64,000 bases of DNA from Oceanicaulis sp052055585 (GCF_052055585.1 NZ_CP170485.1:1798001-1862000); one strand, 5' to 3'. Shown: positions 17,003 to 26,004, counted from the stretch's first letter. Notes: generated by a model not told the origin, from the sequence alone. Made by a program: numbers and translations.

Positions 17003-18052
17003 CTAGTCCTCATCCCCGTAAATCGAGACCACGGGCTCGCCGCCCGGCGTCCAGCTGGCGCGATACATGCCCGCCGTGTTGAAGGCCCAGTGCGGGCCGT
17101 CCGCCGCCAGAATCACAACGCCGCCATCCCCACCCATGGCGGTCAGGTCACGGCTGATCACGGCTTCCAGCGCATCGTCAGGGGTCTGACCGGCCTCGAT
17201 ATAGGTACAGATGCGCGCCGCCACATTCAGGCGGATGAAATACTCGCCCGTCCCCGTCGCGGAAACGCCGCACTCGGAGGTGGCGTAGGTGCCGGCGCCA
17301 ATGATCGGGCTGTCCCCGACCCGGCCCCAGCGCTTGGCGGTGGTGCCGCCGGTGGACGTGCCTGCAACGATCTCACCCGACCGGTCACGCGCGACAACGC
17401 CGACCGTGCCGAATGCGTGCTCGCGTTCCATCAGGTCAAGCGCGCCCTCGCGAATGGGTTCGGGCTCGGGCGCGCCTTCCGGGCGCGGCGGTATCGGAAG
17501 GCCCAGCTCACGCACCTTGCGCACCATCGACGCCCAGCGCCGTTCGGTGAAGAAATAGGAATTGTCCACGAGCTCAAGCTCCAGGCTCGCTGCAAACTCT
17601 TCGGCGCCCTCGCTCTGCAGCATCACGTGCGGGCTGCGTTCCATGACCGCGCGCGCCAGCGAGATCGGGTGGCGCACAGTGGTGACCCCTGCGACTGCGC
17701 CCGCCTGCATGTCAGAGCCGCGCATGATCGAGGAATCCAGCTCGTTGCGACCGCCGGAGGTGAAGACCGCGCCGCGACCGGCGTTGAATTTGGGATCATC
17801 CTCAAGATAGCGGATGACGGCTTCCACCGCGTCTATGGCCGCAACGCCATCATCCAGCAATTCGCCCCCCATCCGGATTGCAACGTCCAGCGCCTCGCGA
17901 TAGGCGGCCTCGGTGTCCGCATCCATGTCGCCGCGCTCGATCACGCCGGCGCCGCCATGCAGGACAATCGCCCAGCCCTCAGTCTCGTCCTGCGCCATCG
18001 CCGCTCCGCTCGCCAGAACCCCTGCACATACGCTCATCAAAAGACGCCGCAT
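17003..18052 (-). CDS. Isoaspartyl peptidase/plant-type L-asparaginase (Ntn hydrolase), exported
   Basis: A self-processing N-terminal-nucleophile hydrolase that splits beta-aspartyl dipeptides and asparagine. The precursor of 349 residues starts with a signal peptide (MRRLLMSVCAGVLASGAAMA), so it works in the periplasm. LHGGAGVIERGD at about 31-42 and FNAGRGAVFT at 89-98 are family motifs. Autocleavage is expected before Thr216 (HAFGTVGVVARD), followed by GTSTGGTTAKRWGRVGDSPIIGAG in two halves that form the active site. The Met at 18052 is chosen for the signal peptide; the longer frame to 18172 runs through a terminator. A small membrane protein follows in the same operon. Confidence 0.92.
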   Translation of the reverse strand: MRRLLMSVCAGVLASGAAMAQDETEGWAIVLHGGAGVIERGDMDADTEAAYREALDVAIRMGGELLDDGVAAIDAVEAVIRYLEDDPKFNAGRGAVFTSGGRNELDSSIMRGSDMQAGAVAGVTTVRHPISLARAVMERSPHVMLQSEGAEEFAASLELELVDNSYFFTERRWASMVRKVRELGLPIPPRPEGAPEPEPIREGALDLMEREHAFGTVGVVARDRSGEIVAGTSTGGTTAKRWGRVGDSPIIGAGTYATSECGVSATGTGEYFIRLNVAARICTYIEAGQTPDDALEAVISRDLTAMGGDGGVVILAADGPHWAFNTAGMYRASWTPGGEPVVSIYGDED

Positions 18053-18133
18053 TTCTCTCTCCCCGAATGCTGTTGAGAGGAGAGGATCAGCTTGGCGATC
18101 TGATGGCAAGCGCCCAGCGCGGAGTCCCGACCC

Positions 18134-18169
18134 GAAAAAAGAAAGGCGAGGTCCCCCGACCTCGCCTTT
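18134..18169 (-). terminator. Hairpin terminator
   Basis: A 12-bp perfect stem (AAAGGCGAGGTC/GACCTCGCCTTT) with a CCCC loop. On the minus strand it is followed by TTTCTTTTTTC, a strong U-tract. It ends the GNAT/isochorismatase-like transcript before the isoaspartyl peptidase gene. Confidence 0.85.
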
Positions 18170-18194
18170 CAACGCACGAAGAGCTGTCTGCAGG

Positions 18195-18779
18195 TCAGCT
18201 CAGCCGTGGCTGGGTCAGCATATTGATGCGGCCGAGCGCATACTGGGATTTCTCCCCAAAGAGCGCGCTGCGGGAAACGAGACGATTGAGCTTGCCCGCC
18301 GTGTCCATGCACAGGGCGCGCGCATGATCGGCGGACCATTCGCCCACTTCGGCAGAGCCCACCGCTTCCTCGATCAGATTGAGCGGGTGCATGCGCTCTT
18401 CCGCATCATAGAGCGTCGCGGTCAGTGAAGTCGGGGCGGAAAAGCCCATCAGATAGGCCGGCGCGCCCATGGCGCCTTCCAGAATGCCGGACAGATCCGG
18501 GTGCGCGTAAGCTGAGACGCCGGCGCGACGCAGCAGGATTTCACCCGGGCGGGGTTCGCAGCCCGGCGCGGGCTGATGCAGGCCGTTATCCGCCATGATC
18601 GGTCCGCCGGGATGAAGCTGGACGTGAACAATCGACCAGTTCGCCGCGCGGGCTTCCGAGAGAATGGAGGCGCTCACCTGTGCAATGCGTTGGCCCTGCG
18701 GGTCCGTCCAGGGACGGCCTTCAGCGACGAACTCCATTTGCAGATCCAGGCAGACCAGTACGGGAACACCCAGGCTCAT
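18195..18779 (-). CDS. Isochorismatase-like protein lacking the catalytic Cys and Lys
   Basis: A 194-residue protein of the cysteine-hydrolase (isochorismatase) fold: VLVCLDLQMEF with Asp12, NWSIVHVQLHPGG, RRAGVSAYAHPDL and AYLMGFSAPTSLTATLYDA. Active members use an Asp-Lys-Cys triad. By motif alignment Asp12 is kept, but the Lys position is Arg85 and the Cys position is Ser118. It may therefore be inactive, use altered chemistry, or act as a binding protein. The start overlaps the stop of the upstream GNAT gene by 4 bases (ATGA), so the two are coupled. It is the last gene before a terminator. Confidence 0.75.
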   Translation of the reverse strand: MSLGVPVLVCLDLQMEFVAEGRPWTDPQGQRIAQVSASILSEARAANWSIVHVQLHPGGPIMADNGLHQPAPGCEPRPGEILLRRAGVSAYAHPDLSGILEGAMGAPAYLMGFSAPTSLTATLYDAEERMHPLNLIEEAVGSAEVGEWSADHARALCMDTAGKLNRLVSRSALFGEKSQYALGRINMLTQPRLS

Positions 18780-19429
18780 TTTGCTTTCTCCGTCTCCTTG
18801 AGCGCAGCCGCGGCTTTTGCTCCGCGTCCTGGCTCCCTCCCCTGAAGCGGCGACGCGCCGCGTTTCACCGATTTGTCGAGCGGTCCCGGTCGGTCCCACT
18901 CACCTTCCGGCCGATCCAGAATAAGCGGATCGGTATCTATGTGCAGCGCATGGGGGTGAGGCGCAGGACGCCCCTCCATTTCCGCATACGCCCTATCTGA
19001 GAATACGAAGACCCCGCGGTGTTCGCGGTGAATGAAGCCATACCGCTTCCAGTACGGGATCAGATGTTCCTGAACGTGCCCGACGAATTTGCGGTAGCCC
19101 TTGCGACGGATCAGCTCCATCGCATCGGTCATCATCTGGCGCGCAACGCGTCCTGAACGATGGCCCTTGCGCACACAGACGCGTTCGATCTTGGCGAAGT
19201 CGGCGAACCAGCGGATGCGCAGGCAACCCAGCGGCTCGCCACCCGCTTCGCCCAGCAAATGGGTGGCGCCGGCGAGATCATTGCCGTCGAACTCCTCGTC
19301 ATACGGGCAGTCCTGCTCGGCCATGTAGACCAGCGCGCGCACCACGGCGATGCGCTGCATGTCTTCCAGATTGCGCGCCACGCGAATGATCACGGGCGGT
19401 TCGAATTCCTCAACACGCGTTCCGTCCAT
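18776..19429 (-). CDS. GNAT family N-acetyltransferase
   Basis: A 217-residue acetyltransferase with a GNAT core: EPLGCLRIRWFADFAKIERV (strand 4), VCVRKGHRSGRVARQMM as the acetyl-CoA loop, then a late YWKRYGFIHRE motif. The loop has R-x-G-R-V-A where the standard motif is Q/RxxGxG/A. A basic, alanine-rich tail of about 40 residues follows the domain and looks disordered. GGAGGGGGC lies just before the ATG. It is translationally coupled to the isochorismatase-like gene, so both may act on the same pathway, but the substrate is unknown. Confidence 0.8.
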   Translation of the reverse strand: MDGTRVEEFEPPVIIRVARNLEDMQRIAVVRALVYMAEQDCPYDEEFDGNDLAGATHLLGEAGGEPLGCLRIRWFADFAKIERVCVRKGHRSGRVARQMMTDAMELIRRKGYRKFVGHVQEHLIPYWKRYGFIHREHRGVFVFSDRAYAEMEGRPAPHPHALHIDTDPLILDRPEGEWDRPGPLDKSVKRGASPLQGREPGRGAKAAAALKETEKAK

Positions 19430-19443
19430 AGCCCCCTCCGACC

Positions 19444-20028
19444 CTAAGACTTGTTGCTGTCAGCAGCCTGGGGCACCCACCCCAGCCAGGCTGCGCCCGC
19501 CGACGGCGCATCCAGCGCCGCGGTCATCATGCGTCCCTCGCGGCTCATGGGCCGGGCGAACAACGCCACATGCGGAAAGGCCCGACGACGCGCTTCGGTC
19601 ACCGCACGCACCACGGCGCGCTTGTCCGCTTCGCTGACGCCCGCAAGGCACCACACGTAAATCGCCGACGCCCGCTCATCGTGGGCGGTCAGCTGGTCGA
19701 GATCAGGATTGTCAGGCGACAGGCGCCCGTACATCAGCGCCTCAAAGCCCAGCGGGTTGAGGAACAACAGGGCGATGAAGCCGCTAGCTTCGCCCGATTC
19801 ATTGCGGCGGATAAAGAAGCAACGTCCCGTACGCGCCTGGCACGCCAGCACGATTTCGGCAGAGGCCAGCTCTCCGCCCAGCGCAGTCACCGCAACTGTG
19901 GAGGCGTCTGCAACATCTGAAGGCTCTTCAGAAGATGTAAAGCCATGACGGGCGAAGATGCGCATAAGTTCAGCGGTCGCTGGCGCATCTGGCCCTTCAA
20001 GCCGGTGTTGCTTATCCTGATCGCGCAT
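19444..20028 (-). CDS. Conserved-looking protein of unknown function
   Basis: A 194-residue soluble protein with no motif I recognise. Its middle (RTGRCFFIRRNESGEASGFI, ALLFLNPLGFEALMYGRLSP) and the later YVWCLAGVSEADKRAVVRAV have the strand/helix pattern of a GNAT-like or other small alpha/beta fold, which is speculative. The Met at 20028 is preferred over one four codons earlier because GAGGGG lies six bases upstream. It precedes the GNAT gene by 14 bp on the same strand, so the three genes to 18195 form an operon. It is divergent from the LysR gene. Confidence 0.6.
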   Translation of the reverse strand: MRDQDKQHRLEGPDAPATAELMRIFARHGFTSSEEPSDVADASTVAVTALGGELASAEIVLACQARTGRCFFIRRNESGEASGFIALLFLNPLGFEALMYGRLSPDNPDLDQLTAHDERASAIYVWCLAGVSEADKRAVVRAVTEARRRAFPHVALFARPMSREGRMMTAALDAPSAGAAWLGWVPQAADSNKS

Positions 20029-20129
20029 GAAGCCCCTCATCCAATGCCTGGAATGTTACCGGTTCCCCTCCTCCCTGCGCTTCAGCGAAGACGACATGCC
20101 CCCTATTCATCCGCAAAGCGGTTCCGTTC

Positions 20130-21119
20130 ATGAGCACTAAGCCGCAACTGTTTGACTGGGACGATCTGCGGATTTTCCATGCGCTGGTGTCCTCGGGCTC
20201 CATGAGCAGCGCTGCGCGCAAGCTCGGCATCGGACAGCCAACCGTGAGTCGGCGTCTGGAGCAGCTTGAAACCCGGATCGGCGCCCGCCTGGTGACGCGG
20301 GGCGCGGAAGGCGTGGAGCTGACCGATATCGGCGAGCGCATCTGGGCCCAGGTCCAGATCATGCAATCCACCGCTGGCGATATTGAGCGGATCGCCCATC
20401 AGGCCGACCGCGCCGACGCCGGCACGGTGCACCTTGCTGCGCCCGAAGGCGTTGCGGGCTACTGGATCGCGCGCCAGCTGCCGAGCTTTGTGGAAGCCAA
20501 CCCGCTGATCAATCTGGAGATCAATACGCGGGTGGATGGCGAGCAGGCGCTCGACCAGAGCGATATCTGCCTGCAGATGACCGAATCCAAACGTATGAGC
20601 CATGTGGCGACCGAGCTGGGCACATTGCACTATGTGCCGTTCGCAGCCCGGGCCTATCTGGACACTTATGGCGCGCCCAAGAGCGTGGCGGATGTGCTCA
20701 ACCACCGCATCGCGGACCTTGTCAGCTACAGCGCCCAGCAGACCCACTGGCCCAAGGAGGCCAGCGCCATCAAGCAGATGATGAATCCGTCCCTGACGAC
20801 GGACAATTCACTGGCGCTGGTGGAGGCGGTGCGCGCGGGTACGGCGATCTCGATGATCCCGACCTATGCCGCCAAGGTGCAGCCCGAGCTGGTGCATGTG
20901 GATCTCGGGCTCGAGGTGCCGATCACGCTGTGGATGGTCTACCATCCCGATCAGCGCCGTGTGACCCGCGTGCGCAAGGTGCTCGACTGGCTGCGCGAGA
21001 TCTTCGACGGCACGCGCTATCCCTGGTTCCGCAAGGACTATTTGCCGCCCAGCACCTTCTCGGATGTGGATGTGGTGCATGTGCGCGGTGAGCGCCCTCG
21101 TCCCAAACCGCTCGATTAG
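20130..21119 (+). CDS. LysR family transcriptional regulator
   Basis: A 329-residue LysR-type regulator. The N-terminal winged helix-turn-helix covers about 8-70 (DWDDLRIFHALVSSGSMSSA, ARKLGIGQPTVSRRLEQLET), followed by the linker helix and a substrate-binding domain from about 95. A 30-residue charged tail follows. It is divergent from the 194-residue protein gene with about 100 bp between, so it may control that operon. The stop overlaps the stop of the convergent serine hydrolase gene by 4 bases. The effector is unknown. Confidence 0.9.
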   Translation: MSTKPQLFDWDDLRIFHALVSSGSMSSAARKLGIGQPTVSRRLEQLETRIGARLVTRGAEGVELTDIGERIWAQVQIMQSTAGDIERIAHQADRADAGTVHLAAPEGVAGYWIARQLPSFVEANPLINLEINTRVDGEQALDQSDICLQMTESKRMSHVATELGTLHYVPFAARAYLDTYGAPKSVADVLNHRIADLVSYSAQQTHWPKEASAIKQMMNPSLTTDNSLALVEAVRAGTAISMIPTYAAKVQPELVHVDLGLEVPITLWMVYHPDQRRVTRVRKVLDWLREIFDGTRYPWFRKDYLPPSTFSDVDVVHVRGERPRPKPLD

Positions 21120-22501
21120 GCCCGCTTGCCCGAATAGGCGAGGCCCAATCGGATGAGCGCCCAGACCGCGCTTGAAATGACGCAGGCGTAGAGCAGCACC
21201 ACCATGTCAGGCTGGTAGAGCCCCAGACTGCCCAGCGTCGTGCCGAACAGGCGCGGCACAAGGCCCAGAAGGACGACCGCCAGGACGACGGACATCACCA
21301 GCGGCAGCCACAGGCTGATCGCCCCGGCGACACCCGATTTCGCCCGCAAGCCATCGCGCAGGATGAACGCGGCGAGGCTGGCCGCGCCATACACAAACGG
21401 CATGATCAGCACCAGCAGATAGAGCGACTTTGGCCCCCAGTCCCCGCCCGCCGCAAACGGCTCGCCCAACGCCAGATTGGTGACGCCATAGAGCAGCGGA
21501 TACACCTCGCTGAACCCCATGCCGCCTGACGCATTGACCATCACCACCGCGCCGCGCTGTTTCGCCGGTTCCAGAACCGCGATCGCCTCAAAGCCCGGGG
21601 TCAATCCGGTGTGCAGCGCATAGCCGCCTTCAGGATCCAGCGCCCAGCCCAGACCGTAATAGGGCGAAGTCTCGCTCGCCGGGCGCAGCATCTGCGCCTT
21701 GCCGGCCGCCGAGATCACATCATCCCGGCCGTTGATCATCACTGACAGGTAGCGCGTCATGTCGGCGGCGCTTGAAATCATCCCGCCCGAAGGCGCTGTC
21801 ACCTCAGCCCCCCAGCCCGTCCCGACGGGACGGCGCCCGAAGAACCAGGGCTGATGCCCCGTCGCCAGGCCGTCGACAGAAGCGCCTGTCAGCACATGAC
21901 TGTGATCCATGCCGAGCGGCGTCAGGATGTTCGCTTGTATATAGTCCGGGTAGGCTTCACCGCTCACCGCTTCGATCACCGCGCCGAGGATCTGGTAATT
22001 GGCGTTCGAATAGGCCCAGCCGCTCCCGGGCGCCTGCGCCGGGCCGTCAGCGGCCAGCTGGGCGGCGCGCTCCGCCAGCGTCAGGCCGGAGGCCGCCATA
22101 TTGCCCTGAACGGTGGAATAGCCGCTGGTATGGCTCAACAGCTGTCGCAGCGTGATCGGCGCCGGGGCCTCAAACGCGGGCAGATGCTGTGACACCGCAT
22201 CCTCAAGGCCCAGAGCACCGCGCTCTTCAAGCTGCACGATGGCAAGGGCGGTAAAGCTTTTGGAGATCGAGCCGATACGAAACAGGGTTTCGGAGGTGAC
22301 GGGAACGTCAGTTCTGACATCCGCAATCCCTACGCCTTCAGCCGTGACGCCATCGCCTGAGACCACCGCATAGGCGAGCCCCGGCGCATTCGAGCGCTCC
22401 AGCTGTTGCGCAATGAAGCTGTCCAGCGTCTCGACCGTTTGTGCGTGCGCTGTCATCGCCAGCGCCATGACCGCCAGAAACGCCGTCAGAATGTGATGCA
22501 T
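21116..22501 (-). CDS. Serine hydrolase, class C beta-lactamase/esterase family, with C-terminal membrane anchor
   Basis: A 461-residue exported penicillin-binding-like hydrolase. The signal peptide ends at about residue 20 (AMTAHAQ). The nucleophile motif is Ser78-Ile-Ser-Lys81 (FRIGSISKSF), the second motif is YSN (WAYSNANYQILG) and the third is HTG (LHTGLTPGF). After the catalytic domain come about three membrane helices near 340-365, 375-400 and 425-450, so it is anchored at the C-terminus with the catalytic part probably in the periplasm. Substrates of this family include esters, D-amino peptides and beta-lactams. AGGGGG precedes the Met at 22501. Confidence 0.85.
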   Translation of the reverse strand: MHHILTAFLAVMALAMTAHAQTVETLDSFIAQQLERSNAPGLAYAVVSGDGVTAEGVGIADVRTDVPVTSETLFRIGSISKSFTALAIVQLEERGALGLEDAVSQHLPAFEAPAPITLRQLLSHTSGYSTVQGNMAASGLTLAERAAQLAADGPAQAPGSGWAYSNANYQILGAVIEAVSGEAYPDYIQANILTPLGMDHSHVLTGASVDGLATGHQPWFFGRRPVGTGWGAEVTAPSGGMISSAADMTRYLSVMINGRDDVISAAGKAQMLRPASETSPYYGLGWALDPEGGYALHTGLTPGFEAIAVLEPAKQRGAVVMVNASGGMGFSEVYPLLYGVTNLALGEPFAAGGDWGPKSLYLLVLIMPFVYGAASLAAFILRDGLRAKSGVAGAISLWLPLVMSVVLAVVLLGLVPRLFGTTLGSLGLYQPDMVVLLYACVISSAVWALIRLGLAYSGKRA

Positions 22502-22570
22502 ATCGTCCCCCTGTGAGGGGGCATACTGCACCGCGCCGTCTCGATGGCCAACACGCAGGCGCCGGACATG

Positions 22571-22604
22571 AAAAAGCTCCCGGACGTCATCACGCCCGGG
22601 AGCT
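22571..22604 (-). terminator. Hairpin terminator
   Basis: A 9-bp stem (AGCTCCCGG/CCGGGAGCT) with a 12-base loop, followed on the minus strand by TTTTTC. It ends the quinone oxidoreductase transcript. Confidence 0.8.
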
Positions 22605-22629
22605 CGATCATGTCACCACCATAAGAGAC

Positions 22630-23604
22630 TTACGGCGTCAGGACGACCTTGCCCTTCACCCGACGCTCGAGAAGGTCCTCGAACGCCTTGGCGTAGTCTT
22701 CAAGCTTATAGCTGGCGGAGACTTGCGGCTTGATCTTGCCAGCCTCATAGAAATCAAAGATTTCCTTGAGGTTCTGCGCATTGGCGCGCGGGTTCTGCCC
22801 CGCCCAGGCGCCCCAGAAGACGCCCTGGATGTTGCGGCTGTTCAACAGCGCCAGGTTCAGCGGGATTTTCGGGATCGGACCGGAGGCGAAACCGATCACC
22901 AGATAGCGGCCATCCCAGCCCGTCGCGCGCAGCGCGGGTTCGGCGAAATCACCGCCCACCGGGTCATAGACCACGTCCACACCCTTGCCGCCAGTCAGTT
23001 CCTTGACCTTCGCCTTGAGGTCTTCGGTCGTGTAGTTGATCGTCTCGTCCGCGCCATTGTCGCGGCAGAATTGCAGCTTCTCTTCCGAGCTGGCCGCCGC
23101 GATCACCTTGGCGCCCATGGCCTTGGCCAGTTGCACCGTGGCGATGCCCACGCCGCCCGCAGCGCCCAGAACCAGAACCGTCTCGCCTTCCTTCAGGCGG
23201 GCGCGGTCTTTGAGCGCGTGATAGCTGGTGCCGTAAATGGTGGTCAGCGCCGCGCCTTCCTCAAAGCTCATGCTTTCAGGCATGGGCACGACCTGGCTGA
23301 AATGCACCGGCACCTTCTCGGCGAATGCGCCCAGCATGGTCGCGGCGATCACGCGATCACCCTCGCTGACGCCCTGCACCTTGTCGCCCAGACCGGAGAT
23401 CACGCCAGCCGCTTCCATGCCCGGCACGAAAGGCGTCGGCGGCTTCATCTGGTACTTGCCCTCAACAAGCAGAATGTCGGGGAAGTTCACCCCCGCCGCC
23501 TTCACGTCGAGCATCACCATGCCCTCGCCCAGAGGCGGCTCCGGCGCCTCCTCGACCGTGAGGTTCTGATACGGTGCGAAATCCTTGCAGATCAAAGCGC
23601 GCAT
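22630..23604 (-). CDS. NADPH:quinone oxidoreductase family (zinc-free MDR)
   Basis: A 324-residue medium-chain dehydrogenase/reductase of the quinone oxidoreductase group. It has the GroES-like N-terminal part (VKAAGVNFPDILLVEGKYQ) and the Rossmann motif LVLGAAGGVGIATVQLAKAM, and no zinc-binding cysteine/histidine set. It probably reduces a quinone or enone with NADPH in the cytoplasm. Many alphaproteobacteria carry several paralogues with unknown natural substrates. It is a single-gene transcript with its own terminator and is divergent from the aminotransferase gene. Confidence 0.9.
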   Translation of the reverse strand: MRALICKDFAPYQNLTVEEAPEPPLGEGMVMLDVKAAGVNFPDILLVEGKYQMKPPTPFVPGMEAAGVISGLGDKVQGVSEGDRVIAATMLGAFAEKVPVHFSQVVPMPESMSFEEGAALTTIYGTSYHALKDRARLKEGETVLVLGAAGGVGIATVQLAKAMGAKVIAAASSEEKLQFCRDNGADETINYTTEDLKAKVKELTGGKGVDVVYDPVGGDFAEPALRATGWDGRYLVIGFASGPIPKIPLNLALLNSRNIQGVFWGAWAGQNPRANAQNLKEIFDFYEAGKIKPQVSASYKLEDYAKAFEDLLERRVKGKVVLTP

Positions 23605-23780
23605 GAAGTGGGCCTCCCTGACTCGTCCTTATGTTTGTGGGCACGATAGAGCAGCAAACGCGAGGCGCAAGCAACTCCTTAACCGCTAAAGCGCCTGCGC
23701 TTTGCGAATCTCTACGTATGGCGCAGTCTGGCGTTGAGAGGCAGCATTCCCACCTGACGCCACACCAGAAAGACCGCCCC

Positions 23781-25085
23781 ATGAGCCCCAGAGACATCCA
23801 GGCGCCCGACATCTTCGCTCCGTCGGTCCAGCTCAATCTCAACATTCGGGGGCTGGGCCTGTCTGCGACGCTGGCGATCAATGAGCGTTCAGCAGCGCTA
23901 ATGAAACAGGGCCGCAAGGTCTCAAAGCTGGGGCTGGGACAATCGCCCTTCCCCGTGCCGGATATCATGCAGAAAGCGCTGCGCGACAACGCCTTCCAGA
24001 AGGACTATCTGCCGGTTCAGGGGCTTTATGGCCTGCGTGAAAAGATCTGCGGCTATCTACAACGCACACAAGGGCTCGATTTTGATCCTGAAGACATCCT
24101 GATCGGTCCGGGGTCCAAGGAACTGATGTTCCTGTTGCAGCTGGTATATTACGGCGATCTTCTGATCCCCACCCCGTCCTGGGTCAGCTATGCGCCCCAG
24201 GCCCAGATCATCGGGCGCCCCATTCGCTGGCTGCCCACGGCGCCCGAAAACGGGCTGGGGGTAACGCCGCAAGTGCTGCATGACGCCTGTCAGAACGATC
24301 CGGACCGTCCCCGCCTTCTGATCCTGAACTCTCCCGGCAATCCCACCGGCACGGCGTATACGCCGGACCAGATGCTGGCCATCGCCGAAGCCGCGCGCGA
24401 GCATCGCCTTCTGCTGCTCTCTGACGAGATTTATGGCGGGGTGCAGTTTGATGGCCGACACCAGTCCGCCGCCCGCTACTACCGGGGCGGCACGATCATA
24501 TCAGACGGCATTTCCAAATGGGCGGGCGCCGGGGGCTGGCGTCTGGGCTTCTTTGCCTTCCCCAAATCCCTGAGCTGGCTCAAGGACGCGATGGCCGCAG
24601 CCGCCAGCGAGACCTACACCTCTGTCTCTGCGCCCATCCAGCATGCCGCCAAGGTCGCATTCGAGGGCGGTCCTGAGATGGAGCTGTACCTGCACCGCTC
24701 CCGTCAGGTCCTCGAAGCGCTGGCGAGTTTCGTTACCGATCAGCTGACCGATGCGGGCGCACGCGTCAATCCGATCCGGGGCGGCTTCTACGCCTTCCCC
24801 AATTTCGATCCGGTCAGCGAAAAACTCCACGCGCGCGGCATCGTCACCTCTGAACAGCTCTGCGAGCGGCTTCTGGAAGAGACCGGCGTCGCCACCCTGC
24901 CCGGCTCCGCCTTCGGCCGCCCGGACACCGAACTCTCCCTGCGGCTCGCCTTTGTCGACTTTGACGGCGAGCTGGCCCTGCGCGCCCTGTCGAACGGTGA
25001 AACGCTCGACGAAGCCTTCCTGAACCGGCATTGTCCGCGGGTGATGGAGGGGATCAGGGCCATGGCGCAATGGGCGCGCGGCTGA
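23781..25085 (+). CDS. Pyridoxal-phosphate-dependent class I/II aminotransferase
   Basis: A 434-residue fold-type I aminotransferase. Visible are the pyridine-nitrogen Asp in LLLLSDEIYGGVQF, the NSPGNPTGTAYTPDQ loop, the Schiff-base lysine in ISDGISKWAGAGGWRLGFF and the carboxylate-binding Arg near LSLRLAFVDFDG. The substrate is not evident. The Met at 23781 fits the family start but has only a weak AGAAAGA upstream; another Met 21 codons earlier (23718) is possible. The next small membrane gene follows 19 bp later and may be co-transcribed. Confidence 0.88.
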   Translation: MSPRDIQAPDIFAPSVQLNLNIRGLGLSATLAINERSAALMKQGRKVSKLGLGQSPFPVPDIMQKALRDNAFQKDYLPVQGLYGLREKICGYLQRTQGLDFDPEDILIGPGSKELMFLLQLVYYGDLLIPTPSWVSYAPQAQIIGRPIRWLPTAPENGLGVTPQVLHDACQNDPDRPRLLILNSPGNPTGTAYTPDQMLAIAEAAREHRLLLLSDEIYGGVQFDGRHQSAARYYRGGTIISDGISKWAGAGGWRLGFFAFPKSLSWLKDAMAAAASETYTSVSAPIQHAAKVAFEGGPEMELYLHRSRQVLEALASFVTDQLTDAGARVNPIRGGFYAFPNFDPVSEKLHARGIVTSEQLCERLLEETGVATLPGSAFGRPDTELSLRLAFVDFDGELALRALSNGETLDEAFLNRHCPRVMEGIRAMAQWARG

Positions 25086-25104
25086 CCTTCAGGCTGGGCG
25101 CGCA

Positions 25105-25419
25105 ATGGATCTAGACTGGAATGCGGTGATGGCCGCCGAAGGGTTTTCCACCTGGATCCGCATCATGATCTGGGTCGGGGTGGCGTGTTTCTTCTGGGTT
25201 TTCGCCATGCTGTTGCGTGGCGGCTTTGATGACATGCTCGACGTGATCCGCTCACCCTACGCCACAGTGGGGGAGCGCTCGCGCATGATGATGCGTCTGC
25301 CGACGCGCTTTCTCCTCCTGCTGATCGCAGCCCTGTTCGGCGCCGCCAGCTTCGCCATTCCGCTCTTCCTGCAAGGCGCGGTCGTCTTGTTCCTCTGGCG
25401 TCAGGCGACGGGCGGATAG
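25105..25419 (+). CDS. Small membrane protein of unknown function
   Basis: A 104-residue protein with two clear membrane helices (about 15-35, IRIMIWVGVACFFWVFAMLL, and about 68-98). The cytoplasmic loop between them is rich in Arg and Met. I recognise no family. It follows the aminotransferase gene closely and ends just before a terminator shared with msrA. Confidence 0.6.
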   Translation: MDLDWNAVMAAEGFSTWIRIMIWVGVACFFWVFAMLLRGGFDDMLDVIRSPYATVGERSRMMMRLPTRFLLLLIAALFGAASFAIPLFLQGAVVLFLWRQATGG

Positions 25420-25421
25420 AC

Positions 25422-25449
25422 AAAACCCCGCCTCATCGAGACGGGGTTT
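25422..25449. terminator. Bidirectional hairpin terminator
   Basis: AAACCCCG and CGGGGTTT form an 8-bp stem around an 11-base loop between the convergent small membrane gene and msrA. The stem ends provide short U-runs on both strands. Confidence 0.7.
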
Positions 25450-25473
25450 GATCAGCCTGATTGAACCCAACGC

Positions 25474-26004
25474 CTAGGCGGCGCCGGCATTTCGCTTGGG
25501 CAGCACCCAGTCGGGACGCGGGAAATGACAGGTGTAGCCATTGGGATAACGCTCGAGATAATCCTGATGGAACTCCTCGGCGCTCCAGAACGCACCCGCC
25601 GGCGTCACCTCGGTGACCACCTTGCCCGGCCACAGGCCCGACGCATCCACATCCTTGATGGTGTCTTCAGCGACCGCTTTCTGGCTCTCATCCAGATAGA
25701 AGATCGCCGAGCGGTATTGCGTGCCGATATCATTGCCCTGACGGTCCACGGTCGTGGGATCGTGAATCTGGAAGAACAGCTCCAGCATCTCGCGATAGCT
25801 GGTCACGGACGGATCAAACTCGATCTCGATGGATTCCGCATGTCCGGTCTCGCCGGTCTTGACCTGCTCATAGGTCGGGTTCTCGAGCGCGCCGCCGCTA
25901 TAGCCGACACGCGTGGAGAGGACGCCGGGGCGGCGCCGGATCAGGTCCTGCATGCCCCAGAAACAGCCGCCCGCCAGTAGGGCGCGTTCAGTCGTCTCGC
26001 TCAT
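25474..26004 (-). CDS. msrA: Peptide methionine sulfoxide reductase MsrA
   Basis: Reduces methionine-S-sulfoxide in proteins. The 176-residue product has the catalytic GCFWG at 13-17 (Cys14), then GYSGG, the GHAESIEIEFDP block and IGTQYRSAIF. No signal peptide is seen, so it should be cytoplasmic. Resolving cysteines are not obvious beyond one late Cys (YTCHFP). Its start overlaps the msrB stop by 4 bases (ATGA), so msrB-msrA is one coupled unit that repairs both stereoisomers. Confidence 0.96.
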   Translation of the reverse strand: MSETTERALLAGGCFWGMQDLIRRRPGVLSTRVGYSGGALENPTYEQVKTGETGHAESIEIEFDPSVTSYREMLELFFQIHDPTTVDRQGNDIGTQYRSAIFYLDESQKAVAEDTIKDVDASGLWPGKVVTEVTPAGAFWSAEEFHQDYLERYPNGYTCHFPRPDWVLPKRNAGAA

